Assembly (NCBI GenBank): GCA_017882425.1
Contig: JADGPM010000315.1
Coordinates: 1 to 32,667, forward strand
Source: Solirubrobacteraceae bacterium
GTDB lineage: Bacteria > Actinomycetota > Thermoleophilia > Solirubrobacterales > Solirubrobacteraceae
Direction: 5' to 3'
DNA length: 32,667 nt
The notes beneath the pieces were generated by a model, which had not been told where the DNA came from, did not search any database, and was given only the letters and a program-made list of their open reading frames with translations. This document shows, one piece after another, positions 16,081 through 24,071 of the stretch. Both the position numbers and the translations under genes were made by a program. Position 1 is the first letter of the stretch. Each line of letters opens with the position of its first letter.

Positions 16081-16551
16081 ATGCGCCGCGTCAGCATCAG
16101 CGACCCTGAGCTCACCTATGACCCGACGGATCCCGAGGGCTTCCGCTCGGGCATGTTCCGCGTTGGCCCGCAGCTCGGCGCCGAGCAGACGGGCACGAGC
16201 CTCTACGAGCTCCCGCCCGGTCAGGCCCTGTGCCCCTACCACTACGAGTACGGCGAGGAGGAGTGGCTGCTCGTCGTCGCCGGCACCCCGTCCGTCCGCA
16301 CGCCGGAGGGCACCGAGCAGCTCGCCCCGATGGACGTCGTCTTCTTCCCGCGTGGCCCCGAGGGCGCCCATCAGGTGCTCAACGAGACCGACGAGCCCGT
16401 CCGCATCCTGATGTGGTCGACGATCGTCATCCCGACGGCGACCGCCTACCCCGACAGCGACAAGATCGGCATCTGGACCGGGGACCGAACCGAGGACGCC
16501 ATGGTCCCCCGCTCGGCGAACGTCGACTACTTCCACGGCGAGAGGCGCTGA
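16081..16551 (+). CDS. Cupin-domain protein of unknown function
   Basis: A 156-aa single-domain cupin, resembling the broad uncharacterised COG3837-type proteins. Motif 1 is PYHYEYGEEEWLLVVAGTPS (52-71), with H54, E56 and E60/E61 as possible metal ligands. Motif 2 is PRGPEGAHQVLN (90-101) with H97. The C-terminal AYPDSDKIGIW also recurs in this family (from memory). No signal peptide, so cytosolic. ATG start at 16081; no strong ribosome-binding site precedes it. It stands alone between the divergent gcvT and convergent ftsZ. Function cannot be assigned; members are often called sugar-binding or detoxifying without proof. Confidence 0.88.
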   Translation: MRRVSISDPELTYDPTDPEGFRSGMFRVGPQLGAEQTGTSLYELPPGQALCPYHYEYGEEEWLLVVAGTPSVRTPEGTEQLAPMDVVFFPRGPEGAHQVLNETDEPVRILMWSTIVIPTATAYPDSDKIGIWTGDRTEDAMVPRSANVDYFHGERR

Positions 16552-16568
16552 TCAACCGAGCGCCAGCC

Positions 16569-16584
16569 GCCGCCGTCAGGCGGC
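16569..16584. terminator. Hairpin 1 between cupin and ftsZ
   Basis: GCCGCC, loop GTCA and GGCGGC form a perfect 6-bp GC stem 17 bases after the cupin stop. It is followed by a second hairpin; both lie between convergent genes and may act as terminators despite the absence of a T-run. Confidence 0.5.
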
Positions 16585-16615
16585 ACCTGTCGGCGAACAG
16601 GCGCCATCGCGGGAG

Positions 16616-16631
16616 CCGGCCGGCAGGCCGG
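16616..16631. terminator. Hairpin 2 between cupin and ftsZ
   Basis: CCGGCC, loop GGCA and GGCCGG make a perfect 6-bp stem 38 bases beyond the ftsZ stop. On the minus strand it could end the dcw transcript, on the plus strand the cupin transcript. Confidence 0.5.
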
Positions 16632-16668
16632 GACCCACGAACCACCAACGCCCGAGCGGCGCCCCCAG

Positions 16669-17769
16669 CTACTTCAGGAACGCCGGGATATCGAGATCGT
16701 CATCGCCGATCTCGAGATCCGACTTCTCACTGCGCCCCACGCGCGGGCTGCGATCCCGGCTCGAGCGCTCGGCGCTCTGCCGCGTCTCCTCGCGCACGAC
16801 GCGCGAGCGCGGGCGCCCGCCGCCGTCGAAGCCGGTCCCGATGACCGTCACGCGGACCTCGTCGCCCATCGACTCGTCGATGACGGCGCCGAAGATGATG
16901 TTCGCGCTGCCGTCCGCGGCGCTGTGGATGATCTCCGCGGCGTCGTTGACCTCGAACAGCCCGAGGTCGCGGCCGCCGGTGATGTTCAGCAGGATGCCGG
17001 TCGCGCCGTTGATCGTGTCCTCGAGCAGCGGGCTCTCGATCGCGGCCTTCGCGGCGTCGGCCGCGCGCGACTCGCCGCTGCTCGTGCCGACGCCCATGAG
17101 CGCCGAGCCGGCGTCGGTCATGATCGTCCGCACGTCGGCGAAGTCGAGGTTGATGAGGCCGGGGATCGTGATCAGGTCGGTGATGCCCTGGACGCCCTGG
17201 CGCAACACGTTGTCGGCCTCGCGGAACGCCTCGAGGATCGTGGTGCGGCGCTCGACGCTGGAGAGCAGCCGCTCGTTCGGGATGACGATGAGCGTGTCGA
17301 CGACCTCGCGCAGGCGCTGGATGCCCTCCTCGGCGGAGCGCTGGCGCTGCGAGCCCTCGAACTCGAACGGGCGCGTCACGACGCCGACGGTCAGCGCGCC
17401 GATCTCGTTCTTGGCGATCTCGGCGATCACCGGCGCGGCGCCGGTGCCGGTGCCGCCGCCCTCGCCGGCGGTGACGAAGACCATGTCAGCGCCCTTGAGC
17501 GCCTCCTTGATGTCGTCCCGCGACTCTGCGGCCGCGCCGAAGCCGACCTCCGGGTTGGCGCCGGCCCCGAGACCCTTGGTCAGCTCGTGGCCGATGTTGA
17601 GCTTGATGTCGGCGTCGCACATCTGCAGCGCCTGGGCATCGGTGTTCGCGGCGATGAACTCCACGCCACGCAGACCCGCGTCGACCATGCGGTTCACCGC
17701 GTTGGTTCCGCCGCCTCCGACGCCGACGACCTTGATGACCGCGAGATATGTGCCGCTGCTTTCCATCAT
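16669..17769 (-). CDS. ftsZ: Cell division protein FtsZ
   Basis: Tubulin-like GTPase of 366 aa that polymerises into the Z-ring at mid-cell. The N-terminal GTPase domain shows [23 protein letters not shown] and the tubulin signature GGGTGTG (104-110). The T7 loop [11 protein letters not shown] supplies the catalytic acid to the next subunit. A variable charged linker is followed by the conserved C-terminal peptide [11 protein letters not shown], the docking site for partners such as SepF. No ftsA is present nearby, as in other Actinomycetota. Start is one of two adjacent ATGs (17764-17769); the normal N-terminus favours these although the reading frame stays open further upstream. It has its own candidate promoter and is the last dcw gene. 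Confidence 0.97.
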   Translation of the reverse strand: MMESSGTYLAVIKVVGVGGGGTNAVNRMVDAGLRGVEFIAANTDAQALQMCDADIKLNIGHELTKGLGAGANPEVGFGAAAESRDDIKEALKGADMVFVTAGEGGGTGTGAAPVIAEIAKNEIGALTVGVVTRPFEFEGSQRQRSAEEGIQRLREVVDTLIVIPNERLLSSVERRTTILEAFREADNVLRQGVQGITDLITIPGLINLDFADVRTIMTDAGSALMGVGTSSGESRAADAAKAAIESPLLEDTINGATGILLNITGGRDLGLFEVNDAAEIIHSAADGSANIIFGAVIDESMGDEVRVTVIGTGFDGGGRPRSRVVREETRQSAERSSRDRSPRVGRSEKSDLEIGDDDLDIPAFLK

Positions 17770-17838
17770 GCGAATGCGTCCGACTCTCAAGTTAGTGTCG
17801 AGGCTTTCGTCGCGCTGACGGGCCCCAGAAGCAATTCC

Positions 17839-17868
17839 ACGGTACGCATCGGCGTCCGCGAATGTCAA
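17839..17868 (-). promoter_or_regulatory. ftsZ promoter (sigma-70 type)
   Basis: On the minus strand a consensus TTGACA (17863-17868), an 18-bp spacer and TACCGT (17839-17844, TAnnnT type) give the best promoter in the window. It would start a leader of roughly 60-65 bases before the ftsZ ATG. Separate ftsZ promoters inside dcw clusters are well known. Confidence 0.65.
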
Positions 17869-17906
17869 CGACAGTCTACGACGGCAACATTCATTGCAGA
17901 AGCAGG

Positions 17907-17931
17907 AACCCTCGATTTTGAGGCGAGGGTT
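17907..17931. terminator. Hairpin between ftsQ and ftsZ
   Basis: AACCCTCG and CGAGGGTT pair perfectly over 8 bp around a nine-base loop, 38 bases after the ftsQ stop and upstream of the ftsZ -35 box. No T-run follows. It may attenuate upstream dcw transcription, mark an RNA cleavage site or shield the ftsQ mRNA end. Confidence 0.4.
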
Positions 17932-17969
17932 GTGGCCCTATCAACGCTCCAGGCGAAGTCGAGGTTGAG

Positions 17970-18887
17970 CTATGGCGTGGTCGTCGTCACCGCGGGCGGG
18001 CTCGTGGTGACCGGTGTCGTCGTCGTCGCAGCTGCGGTGGTCGTCGGGTCCGGCGTCGTCGTCGCACCGGCGCTGGCGACGGCGGCCGGGTCGGCGCTGG
18101 ACAGCGTCAGCGACTGCGGCGCCCCGCCCTGGGCGAGCGTGAGCCCGCCCGCGGCCGGACGCTCGGGAACGCGCACGTCGATATAGGTCGCGTCGACCGC
18201 GCCCGGGTCGGCCATGACGCGCTGGGCGGCGATCCACTTGGCGCGCAGCCGCCGGCCGTCGCCGAAGCGCACCTGCGGCCCGCTGTTGAGGAACGCGGTC
18301 AACCCGTGGCCGCCCAGCGTCACCTTCGTGACACGTGCTCGCAGCGCGACGGGAGCGGCGGCGAGCAGGTCGACCTTCGCCTGCGTGGGACGGTCGCCGA
18401 CGTGGTTGCCGCCCGGCGGCACCTTGACGATGATCAGCGGCAGGCCGCTCACCGGGATCTCACGCAGGAGCGTGCCGTCGTCGGCGACCGCGACCTGCTG
18501 GGAGCCGGAGTCGATGACGCCGACCGGCGTGCGCTCGTCGACGACGATCTTCAGGGCGTGCGGCGGGCTTGCATGCGCCTGCACGCCCTTGACGAGCGGG
18601 TAGCTCGCCACGGCGGCGCGCAGGGCCGCCTCGTCGACGTGCAGGGTCGTCATGTCCTGCGCGGCGGTCTCGAGCGCCGTCCGGACGGCCGGCGCGCCGA
18701 AGCCGTGCACGCCGGTGACGGTCACGCGCTCCACCCGCATGAGCGAGGAGTCGCGCAGCCACAGCCAGCCCGCGAAGAGCAGCGCGGCGCCGACGACCGC
18801 GGCGGCGACCAGCCGCGGCGAGATGCGCGGCAGCCGGGGCACGCGCGGAACGCGGAGCATGCGCGGGGCGGCGGAGCGCACAGACAT
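17970..18887 (-). CDS. ftsQ: Cell division protein FtsQ/DivIB
   Basis: Bitopic divisome protein of 305 aa. A short basic cytoplasmic part (MSVRSAAPRMLRVPRVPRLP) leads to one membrane helix (about 25-45), then a POTRA domain starting at MRVERVTVTGVHGFGAPAVR and a beta domain containing KVTLGGHGLTAFLNSG and VRFGDGRRLRAKWIAAQRVM. FtsQ links FtsL (and DivIC/FtsB) to the septal synthases. The last ~35 residues are an extracellular Thr/Pro/Ala tail (ending TTSPPAVTTTTP) that ordinary FtsQ proteins lack. I use ATG 18885-18887; GTG 18888-18890 is directly before it. It lies 47 bases after murC with a perfect palindrome in the gap. Confidence 0.93.
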   Translation of the reverse strand: MSVRSAAPRMLRVPRVPRLPRISPRLVAAAVVGAALLFAGWLWLRDSSLMRVERVTVTGVHGFGAPAVRTALETAAQDMTTLHVDEAALRAAVASYPLVKGVQAHASPPHALKIVVDERTPVGVIDSGSQQVAVADDGTLLREIPVSGLPLIIVKVPPGGNHVGDRPTQAKVDLLAAAPVALRARVTKVTLGGHGLTAFLNSGPQVRFGDGRRLRAKWIAAQRVMADPGAVDATYIDVRVPERPAAGGLTLAQGGAPQSLTLSSADPAAVASAGATTTPDPTTTAAATTTTPVTTSPPAVTTTTP

Positions 18888-18900
18888 CACCGTGCACTTC

Positions 18901-18918
18901 GACGGCGGGCCCGCCGTC
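18901..18918. repeat. Perfect 18-bp palindrome between murC and ftsQ
   Basis: GACGGCGGGCCCGCCGTC is its own reverse complement. It fills much of the 47-base murC-ftsQ gap and lies 13 bases before the ftsQ ATG, so in RNA it would form a hairpin next to the start site or it could be a dimer-binding operator. Confidence 0.6.
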
Positions 18919-18934
18919 CCTGCCCCCCGCGCGC

Positions 18935-20272
18935 CTAGGCCACGAGCCGCTCGCCGAGCGAGCGGACATCCCCCGCGCCGAGGACCAGCAGCAGGTCCCC
19001 CTCACGCAGGCGCGCGCGCAGCACGCGCTCGGCGTCGTCGAACGAGGGCAGCCACAGGACCTCCCGGCCCGGCGCCGCGTCGACGACCGCCGCGGCGATC
19101 GTGCGCCCGCTGATCCCCGGGAAGTCCGCGGCGCGCTCGCGCGCCGGGTAGACGTCGAGCACGCACACGACGTCGGCGCCCGCCAGCGCGCGCCCGAACG
19201 CGCCGGCCAGGTGCTGGGTTCGCGAGTACAGGTGCGGCTGGAAGACGGCGACGAGCCGCCGGGGGCGCAGCGTGCGGGCGGCGGCGATCGTGGCGGCGAC
19301 CTCGGTCGGGTGGTGGGCGTAGTCATCGACGACCTGCACACCGCTCGCCGCCTGGCCGAGCGTCTCGAAGCGCCGGCCCGCGCCGGCGAACGTCGCGATC
19401 GCCGCGACCGCCGCCTGCGGATCGACGCCGGCGAGCGCCGCGGCCTCGAGCGCCGCCGCGGCATTGCGCGCGTTGTGCGCGCCGGGCACGCCGAGGCGCA
19501 CCTCGAGGCCGCGCCAGGCGAAGCGCGAGCCGGTCGGCTCGAGCACGGGGTCGGCGACGTCGAACGGGACGACGGGCGCATCGCCGCGCAGCTCGAGCAG
19601 CTCCGGGCGGTCGAGGATGACCGCCTGCGGCGGCCCGTCGAGGAACTCACGGAAGACGTCACGGACCTCGTGCAGCGAGGCGTAGTTGGCATGGTGGTCG
19701 AGCTCGACGTTCGTGACGACCGCGATCTCCACCTCGAGCGCGAGCATCGACCGGTCTGACTCGTCGGCCTCGACCACGAGCCAGTCGCCCGAGCCCCAGG
19801 CCGCATTGCGACCCGTCGACCCGAGGGTCCCGCCGATGAGATAGCCGGGGTCCATCCCGCAGCCGAGCAGCACGTGGGCGGCCATGCTCGTCGTCGTCGT
19901 CTTGCCGTGCGCGCCGGCGACCGCGATCGTCCGCTTGAGCGAGGTGAGCTCGCGGAGCAGCTCGGCGCGCGCCATCACGCGCAGGCCGCGCTCCCGCGCC
20001 AGGGCCAGTTCGGGATTGTCTGCGGGAACCGCCGTCGAGTAGACGACCTCGACGTCCTCGCCGGCGGGCAGGTTCGCCGCCGCGTGCCCGGCGTGGACGT
20101 CGGCCCCCCGCGCGCGCAGCGTCGCCAGCGCCTGGGAGTCCGCACGGTCCGAGCCGCTGACCCTCGCCCCGAGCTCGATCGCGACGCTCGCCCACCCGCT
20201 CATGCCCGCGCCGCCGATCCCGACGAAGTGCAGGGTCCGGCCGTTCCAGGGCCCGGCAGGAGCGATGCTCAT
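18935..20272 (-). CDS. murC: UDP-N-acetylmuramate--L-alanine ligase
   Basis: Cytosolic Mur ligase of 445 aa that adds L-alanine to UDP-MurNAc. The N-terminal UDP-binding segment FVGIGGAGMSGWA (16-28) and SGSDRADSQ are typical of MurC. The ATP loop is GAHGKTTTT (120-128), the central domain has VEADESDRSM and NVELDHHANY, and the C-terminal domain has VVDDYAHHPTEV and FQPHLYSRT. Together these are diagnostic for MurC rather than MurD/E/F. ATG 20270-20272 overlaps the murG stop as ATGA. No murB follows, in contrast to Firmicutes-like or proteobacterial arrangements. Confidence 0.97.
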   Translation of the reverse strand: MSIAPAGPWNGRTLHFVGIGGAGMSGWASVAIELGARVSGSDRADSQALATLRARGADVHAGHAAANLPAGEDVEVVYSTAVPADNPELALARERGLRVMARAELLRELTSLKRTIAVAGAHGKTTTTSMAAHVLLGCGMDPGYLIGGTLGSTGRNAAWGSGDWLVVEADESDRSMLALEVEIAVVTNVELDHHANYASLHEVRDVFREFLDGPPQAVILDRPELLELRGDAPVVPFDVADPVLEPTGSRFAWRGLEVRLGVPGAHNARNAAAALEAAALAGVDPQAAVAAIATFAGAGRRFETLGQAASGVQVVDDYAHHPTEVAATIAAARTLRPRRLVAVFQPHLYSRTQHLAGAFGRALAGADVVCVLDVYPARERAADFPGISGRTIAAAVVDAAPGREVLWLPSFDDAERVLRARLREGDLLLVLGAGDVRSLGERLVA

Positions 20273-21354
20273 CGCGCGGCCTCCCCCGCGCGCACGAGCT
20301 CGCCGGCGATCTCGCGAGCGGCGTCCGGGCGGGCGAGCCCCTTCGAGGCGGCGGCCATCGCCGCCAGTCGCGCGGGGTCGTCCAGCAGCGCCGCGACCTC
20401 CCGCGCGAGGCGCTCGGGTGTGAGCTCGCCGTCCGGAACGACGACGGCCGCCCCGGCACGCTCCATCCAGCGGGCGTTCGCGGCCTGGTGGTCCCCGGCA
20501 GCGAAGGGATAGGGCACGAGGATCGCCGGCCGCCCCGCCGCGGCGACCTCGAAGATCGAGCCCCCGGCGCGCGCGACGACCAGGTCCCCCGCGAGCAGCG
20601 CATCGCCGAACCCGTCGACGAAGCCGCGCAGGTCGTAGTGCCCGGCCGGTGCCTGCGCCAGGCGCTCGCGCAGCGCCGCCAGGTCGCGCTCGCCCGCGGC
20701 GTGCAGCACGTGGAGGTCGTCCGCTCGGGCGAACGCCTCGACGGCGGCATCGTTGATCGTGCGCGCACCCAGCGAGCCGCCGAAGACGACGAGCACCCGC
20801 TCGTCCGCGGCGATGCCGAAGCGCTCGCGCGCCGCGGCCCGGTCGGCGGCGGGCGCCGGGACCGGCCGGCCCGTGACGCGGTAGCGCTCCCCGTCGCGCC
20901 CCTCGAGCGGGAACGCCAGGCAGACGCGGCGCGCGAACGGCGCGAGCATGCGGTTGGCGACGCCGAGGTGGCTGTCGGCCTCGGTCAGCACGAGCGGGAT
21001 CCGCCGCAGCACCGCCGCGAGCCCGACCGGCCCGGCGACGTAGCCCCCGCCGCCCATCACCGCGCCCGGCCGCAACTCGCCGAGCAGGCGCCATGCGGTG
21101 AGGACCGCGCCCGCGGCCTTCGCCATCGCGCGCAGCGCCTTCAGGGGATTCGTGCGGCTGAGGCCCTCGACCGCGATGACGCGCAGCTCGTAGCCGGCGG
21201 CGGGGACGAGGTCGCGCTCGGCGCGCTCGCCGCCGATGAAGACGACGCGCGGCGGGTGCGCGACGTCAGCCCGCAGCGCGTCGGCCACCGCCAGCGCCGG
21301 AACGACGTGCCCCGCCGTCCCTCCCGCTGCGATGACGTAGGTCTGCGTCTCCAT
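20269..21354 (-). CDS. murG: Lipid II synthase MurG
   Basis: GT28 glycosyltransferase (361 aa) that adds GlcNAc to lipid I at the cytoplasmic membrane face. N-terminal acceptor loop GGTAGHVVPALAVA (11-24) carries Ala where the common form is GGTGGH. Further marks are GGGGYVAGPVGLAA, the UDP-GlcNAc site FGGSLGARTIN, AGGSIFEVAAAGRP and FAAGDHQAANARW. The loop TEADSHLGVANRML replaces the familiar HEQN-type segment, so the acceptor side has diverged somewhat. The ATG at 21352-21354 is fixed by the glycine-rich loop close behind it, which means the 5' end overlaps ftsW by 89 bases. murC follows with an ATGA overlap. Confidence 0.95.
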   Translation of the reverse strand: METQTYVIAAGGTAGHVVPALAVADALRADVAHPPRVVFIGGERAERDLVPAAGYELRVIAVEGLSRTNPLKALRAMAKAAGAVLTAWRLLGELRPGAVMGGGGYVAGPVGLAAVLRRIPLVLTEADSHLGVANRMLAPFARRVCLAFPLEGRDGERYRVTGRPVPAPAADRAAARERFGIAADERVLVVFGGSLGARTINDAAVEAFARADDLHVLHAAGERDLAALRERLAQAPAGHYDLRGFVDGFGDALLAGDLVVARAGGSIFEVAAAGRPAILVPYPFAAGDHQAANARWMERAGAAVVVPDGELTPERLAREVAALLDDPARLAAMAAASKGLARPDAAREIAGELVRAGEAAR

Positions 21355-22549
21355 CGGCCCGTGATCGTGCCTGATCGCGCGCGCCGCTGACGGCCCGCAG
21401 GTGCACGGACCCGCCGCGCGCGATGTTCATGAGCAGCCCGACGCCCGCCAGCAGGACGACGAGGTTCGTCGACCCGTAGGAGATGAAGGGCAGCGGGACG
21501 CCCGTCAGCGGGGCGATGCCCAGGACCACGAAGACGTTGAGCATCGCCTGACAGAGCACGAGCGAGGTCAGCCCGGCGGCGAGCAGCGCGGCGTAGCGAC
21601 CCTTCGCGCGCTGGGCGATCCGCAGCCCGGCCCACGCGACGACGCCGTAGACGACGAGCAGGCCCAGCACTCCGACGAGGCCCAGCTCCTCACCGATGAC
21701 CGCGAGGATGAAGTCGGTGTGCGCCTCCGGCAGGTAGAAGATCTTCTGGACCGACTCGCCGAGCCCGCGTCCGAACAGCCCGCCGGAGCCGAGCGCGATC
21801 TGCCCCTGCACCGCCTGAAAGCCCGTGCTGCCGGCGTGATGCCAGGGGTCGAGGAACGACGTGAGCCGGTCGCGGCGGTAGGGCGCGCTCATCGCGTACA
21901 GCAGGACGAACGTGCCGCCGACACCGGCTGCGCCGCCGAGCCAGCGGATCGGAACGCCCGCCGCGATCAGCATCGCCGCGATCGTGAACGCGATCACGAG
22001 CGCCGTCCCGAGGTCCGGCTGGGAGGCGACGAGCAGCGCGGCGAGACCCGCCACGAGCCCGAGTGGGACGAGCTCCTGCCAGCGCCGGAACCCGCGCGGG
22101 CGCTCGGCGAGGAACTTCGCCGCGTACATGACGAGCGCGAGCTTGGCGATCTCGCTGGGCTGGAAGGTGAGAGGGCCCGCGCCGAGCCAGCGGCGGGCGC
22201 CGTTGACCGAGACGCCGAAGCCCGGCAGTCGCACGAGCACCAGCAGGCCGAAGGAGATCGCCAGCAGCGGGCCCGTGAAGCCGAGGATCCGCTGCAGCGG
22301 CATCCGCGCGATCGCGGACATCGCGATGAACCCGGCCGCGCCGTACATGACGTACTTCACGAGGAACGCGGTGCCGTCCCCGCCGCCCTTGATGACGGTG
22401 CTCGCCGACGACGCGCTGTACACCATGACCGCCCCGAAGGCGACGAGGCACAGCACCGCCGTCAGGAGGACGTCCTCCTCGATCGGGCGCGTGCGTCCGC
22501 GCCGCGCGGGCGCGGGCGGGGCAGCGGCGCGGGCGGCAGCGCGGGCCAT
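21266..22549 (-). CDS. ftsW: SEDS glycosyltransferase FtsW
   Basis: Polytopic SEDS-family peptidoglycan polymerase, 427 aa with about ten membrane helices, working with FtsI at the septum. Visible signatures: VMVYSASSAS, NGARRWLGAGPLTFQPSEIAKL, SQPDLGTA, YRRDRLTSFLDPW, GQIALGSGGLFGRGLGES, LPEAHTDFILAVIGEELG (with the catalytic-type aspartate), and GVPLPFISYGSTN. The Ala/Arg/Pro-rich N-terminus is cytoplasmic. The C-terminus continues for about 50 basic, low-complexity residues that run into murG in another frame. FtsW rather than RodA is chosen from its place in the dcw cluster. ATG 22547-22549, 72 bases after murD. Confidence 0.95.
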   Translation of the reverse strand: MARAAARAAAPPAPARRGRTRPIEEDVLLTAVLCLVAFGAVMVYSASSASTVIKGGGDGTAFLVKYVMYGAAGFIAMSAIARMPLQRILGFTGPLLAISFGLLVLVRLPGFGVSVNGARRWLGAGPLTFQPSEIAKLALVMYAAKFLAERPRGFRRWQELVPLGLVAGLAALLVASQPDLGTALVIAFTIAAMLIAAGVPIRWLGGAAGVGGTFVLLYAMSAPYRRDRLTSFLDPWHHAGSTGFQAVQGQIALGSGGLFGRGLGESVQKIFYLPEAHTDFILAVIGEELGLVGVLGLLVVYGVVAWAGLRIAQRAKGRYAALLAAGLTSLVLCQAMLNVFVVLGIAPLTGVPLPFISYGSTNLVVLLAGVGLLMNIARGGSVHLRAVSGARDQARSRADGDADLRHRSGRDGGARRSGAGGGRRAAG

Positions 22550-22621
22550 CCCGGCCCCCTTCGCTGTGCTGACCGCGAATCCTGCCGGGCGTGCGTGCAG
22601 GGAGACGCCACGTGGACCCTC

Positions 22622-23947
22622 TCACGAGGACGTCACCAGCGTCTTGAAGTGCGCCCCCCGCTCCTCATAGCCGCCGGGGTACTGGTCGAAGCTCGCGCAG
22701 GCCGGGGAGAGCAGCACGACCTCGCCGGGTTCGGCAGCGGCGCGGGCGGCGGCGACGGCCTGCTCGAGGTCGCCGCTGCGGATCAGTTCGGCAGCGTCGC
22801 CGAGCGCGCCGGCGATGGCGCCGGCGTCCTCGCCGACGAGGTATGCGGCCCGGACGTGGATCGCGACCGCGTCGCGCAGCGGCGCGAAATCCTGGCCCTT
22901 GCCCTGGCCTCCGAGGATCAGGTGCACGGGGGCCGTGAAGGCGTCGAGCGCCACGAGGGTGGACGCGACGTTCGTCGCCTTCGAGTCGTTGACCCAGAGA
23001 ACCCCGCCGACCTCTGCGACGTCCTCGATCCGGTGCTCGACCCCCGGGAAGGTGCGCAGACCCTCGGCAACGGCCTCCGGCTCGATGCCGGCCGACAGCG
23101 CGGCGGCGGCGGCGCCCATCGCGTTCTCGAGGTTGTGGGCCCCGCGGATGCGCACGTCGGAGGCGCGCATCACGTCAGCCCCCTGCCAGGTGATGATCCC
23201 GTCGCGCAGCGCGAGGTCGACGTCCCAGTGTGGGCCGAAGGTGACCCGCCGGCCCTCGCCGCCGGCCTGCGCGAGCAGCTCCGGCGGCCCGATCGCCACG
23301 TGGTCGGACCCCTGCCGCGCGAAGATCCGCAGCTTGGCGGCGAGATAGTCCTCCATCGTCCCGTGCCGGTCGAGGTGGTCGGGCTGGACGTTGAGGATGA
23401 GCGCGACGTCGGGCGCGAACGCGACGGTGTCCTCGAGCTGGAACGAGCTGGCCTCGCAGATCACCGTCGCGTCGCCCTCGCGATCGGCCGCGAGCGTGCT
23501 GACGGCGAGGCCGACATTCCCGGCGACGTCGACGGGCCGGCCCGCCGCCCGCCAGATCGCGCCGAGCAGCTCCGCGGTCGTCGTCTTCCCGTTCGTTCCC
23601 GTCACGGCGACGAACGGGCGCTCCACGAGCCGCCACCCCAGCTCCAGCTCGCCGTAGACCGACACGCCCCGCCGCCGCGCCTCGACGATCACCGGCGCCT
23701 CGCGCGGCACGCCGGGGCTCTTCACGACCGCCCGCGCACGGCGGAGCTCCACGAGGCCATCGACCCCGGTCCACACCTCCATGCCCAGCGCCCGCAGCGC
23801 CTCGGCCTCCGGCGGCTTCCCGGAGTCCACGCACACCACGGCCTCGCCCCTCGCCCACAGCGCCCGAGCGGCCGCAGCACCGGACCGCCGCAGGCCCACC
23901 ACCAGCCAAGGACCAACCGGAATCGGGGGACGCCGTCGAGGAATCAC
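22622..23947 (-). CDS. murD: UDP-N-acetylmuramoyl-L-alanine--D-glutamate ligase
   Basis: Mur ligase of about 441 aa adding D-glutamate to UDP-MurNAc-L-Ala in the cytosol. The N-terminal Rossmann segment is VVGLRRSGAAAARAL, the ATP loop GTNGKTTT (117-124), then AGNVGLAVS, CEASSFQLEDT (the MurD form of E(A/L)SSFQL), LNVQPDHLDRHG, HNLENAMGA, and WVNDSKATN. The start is taken as GTG 23945-23947 because GGAGG stands five bases before it; a GTG six codons upstream (23963-23965) is possible. The gene is separated from mraY by 124 bases holding an exceptionally long hairpin. Confidence 0.95.
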   Translation of the reverse strand: MIPRRRPPIPVGPWLVVGLRRSGAAAARALWARGEAVVCVDSGKPPEAEALRALGMEVWTGVDGLVELRRARAVVKSPGVPREAPVIVEARRRGVSVYGELELGWRLVERPFVAVTGTNGKTTTAELLGAIWRAAGRPVDVAGNVGLAVSTLAADREGDATVICEASSFQLEDTVAFAPDVALILNVQPDHLDRHGTMEDYLAAKLRIFARQGSDHVAIGPPELLAQAGGEGRRVTFGPHWDVDLALRDGIITWQGADVMRASDVRIRGAHNLENAMGAAAAALSAGIEPEAVAEGLRTFPGVEHRIEDVAEVGGVLWVNDSKATNVASTLVALDAFTAPVHLILGGQGKGQDFAPLRDAVAIHVRAAYLVGEDAGAIAGALGDAAELIRSGDLEQAVAAARAAAEPGEVVLLSPACASFDQYPGGYEERGAHFKTLVTSS

Positions 23948-23975
23948 AGAACCCTCCACAAGCACGACCGATGGA

Positions 23976-24059
23976 TCGTGGATGCCTGAGGCCGCACGCG
24001 GGCCGGGTGCTGTGGCAGAGCCACTGCCCCGGCCCCGCGGGTGGCCTCAGGCGCCACGA
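23976..24059. repeat. 84-nt near-perfect hairpin between mraY and murD
   Basis: The stretch folds end to end. TCGTGG (23976-23981) pairs with CCACGA (24054-24059), GCCTGAGGCC (23984-23993) with GGCCTCAGGC (24043-24052), CGCGGG (23997-24002) with CCCGCG (24034-24039), CCGGG (24003-24007) with CCCGG (24028-24032) and GTGGC (24012-24016) with GCCAC (24020-24024) round an AGA loop. Only small bulges interrupt it, giving over 30 pairs. No T-run follows on the minus strand, so an intrinsic terminator is unlikely. It may be an RNA processing or stability element, or a mobile palindromic repeat. Confidence 0.75.
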
Positions 24060-24071
24060 GGCGCGGTCGCA

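Noticed and set aside
21401-23989. 862-codon open frame on the plus strand
   Set aside because: It lies antisense to ftsW and murD, whose motifs are unmistakable; its composition (R, E, D, H, A runs) is that of a GC-rich shadow frame.
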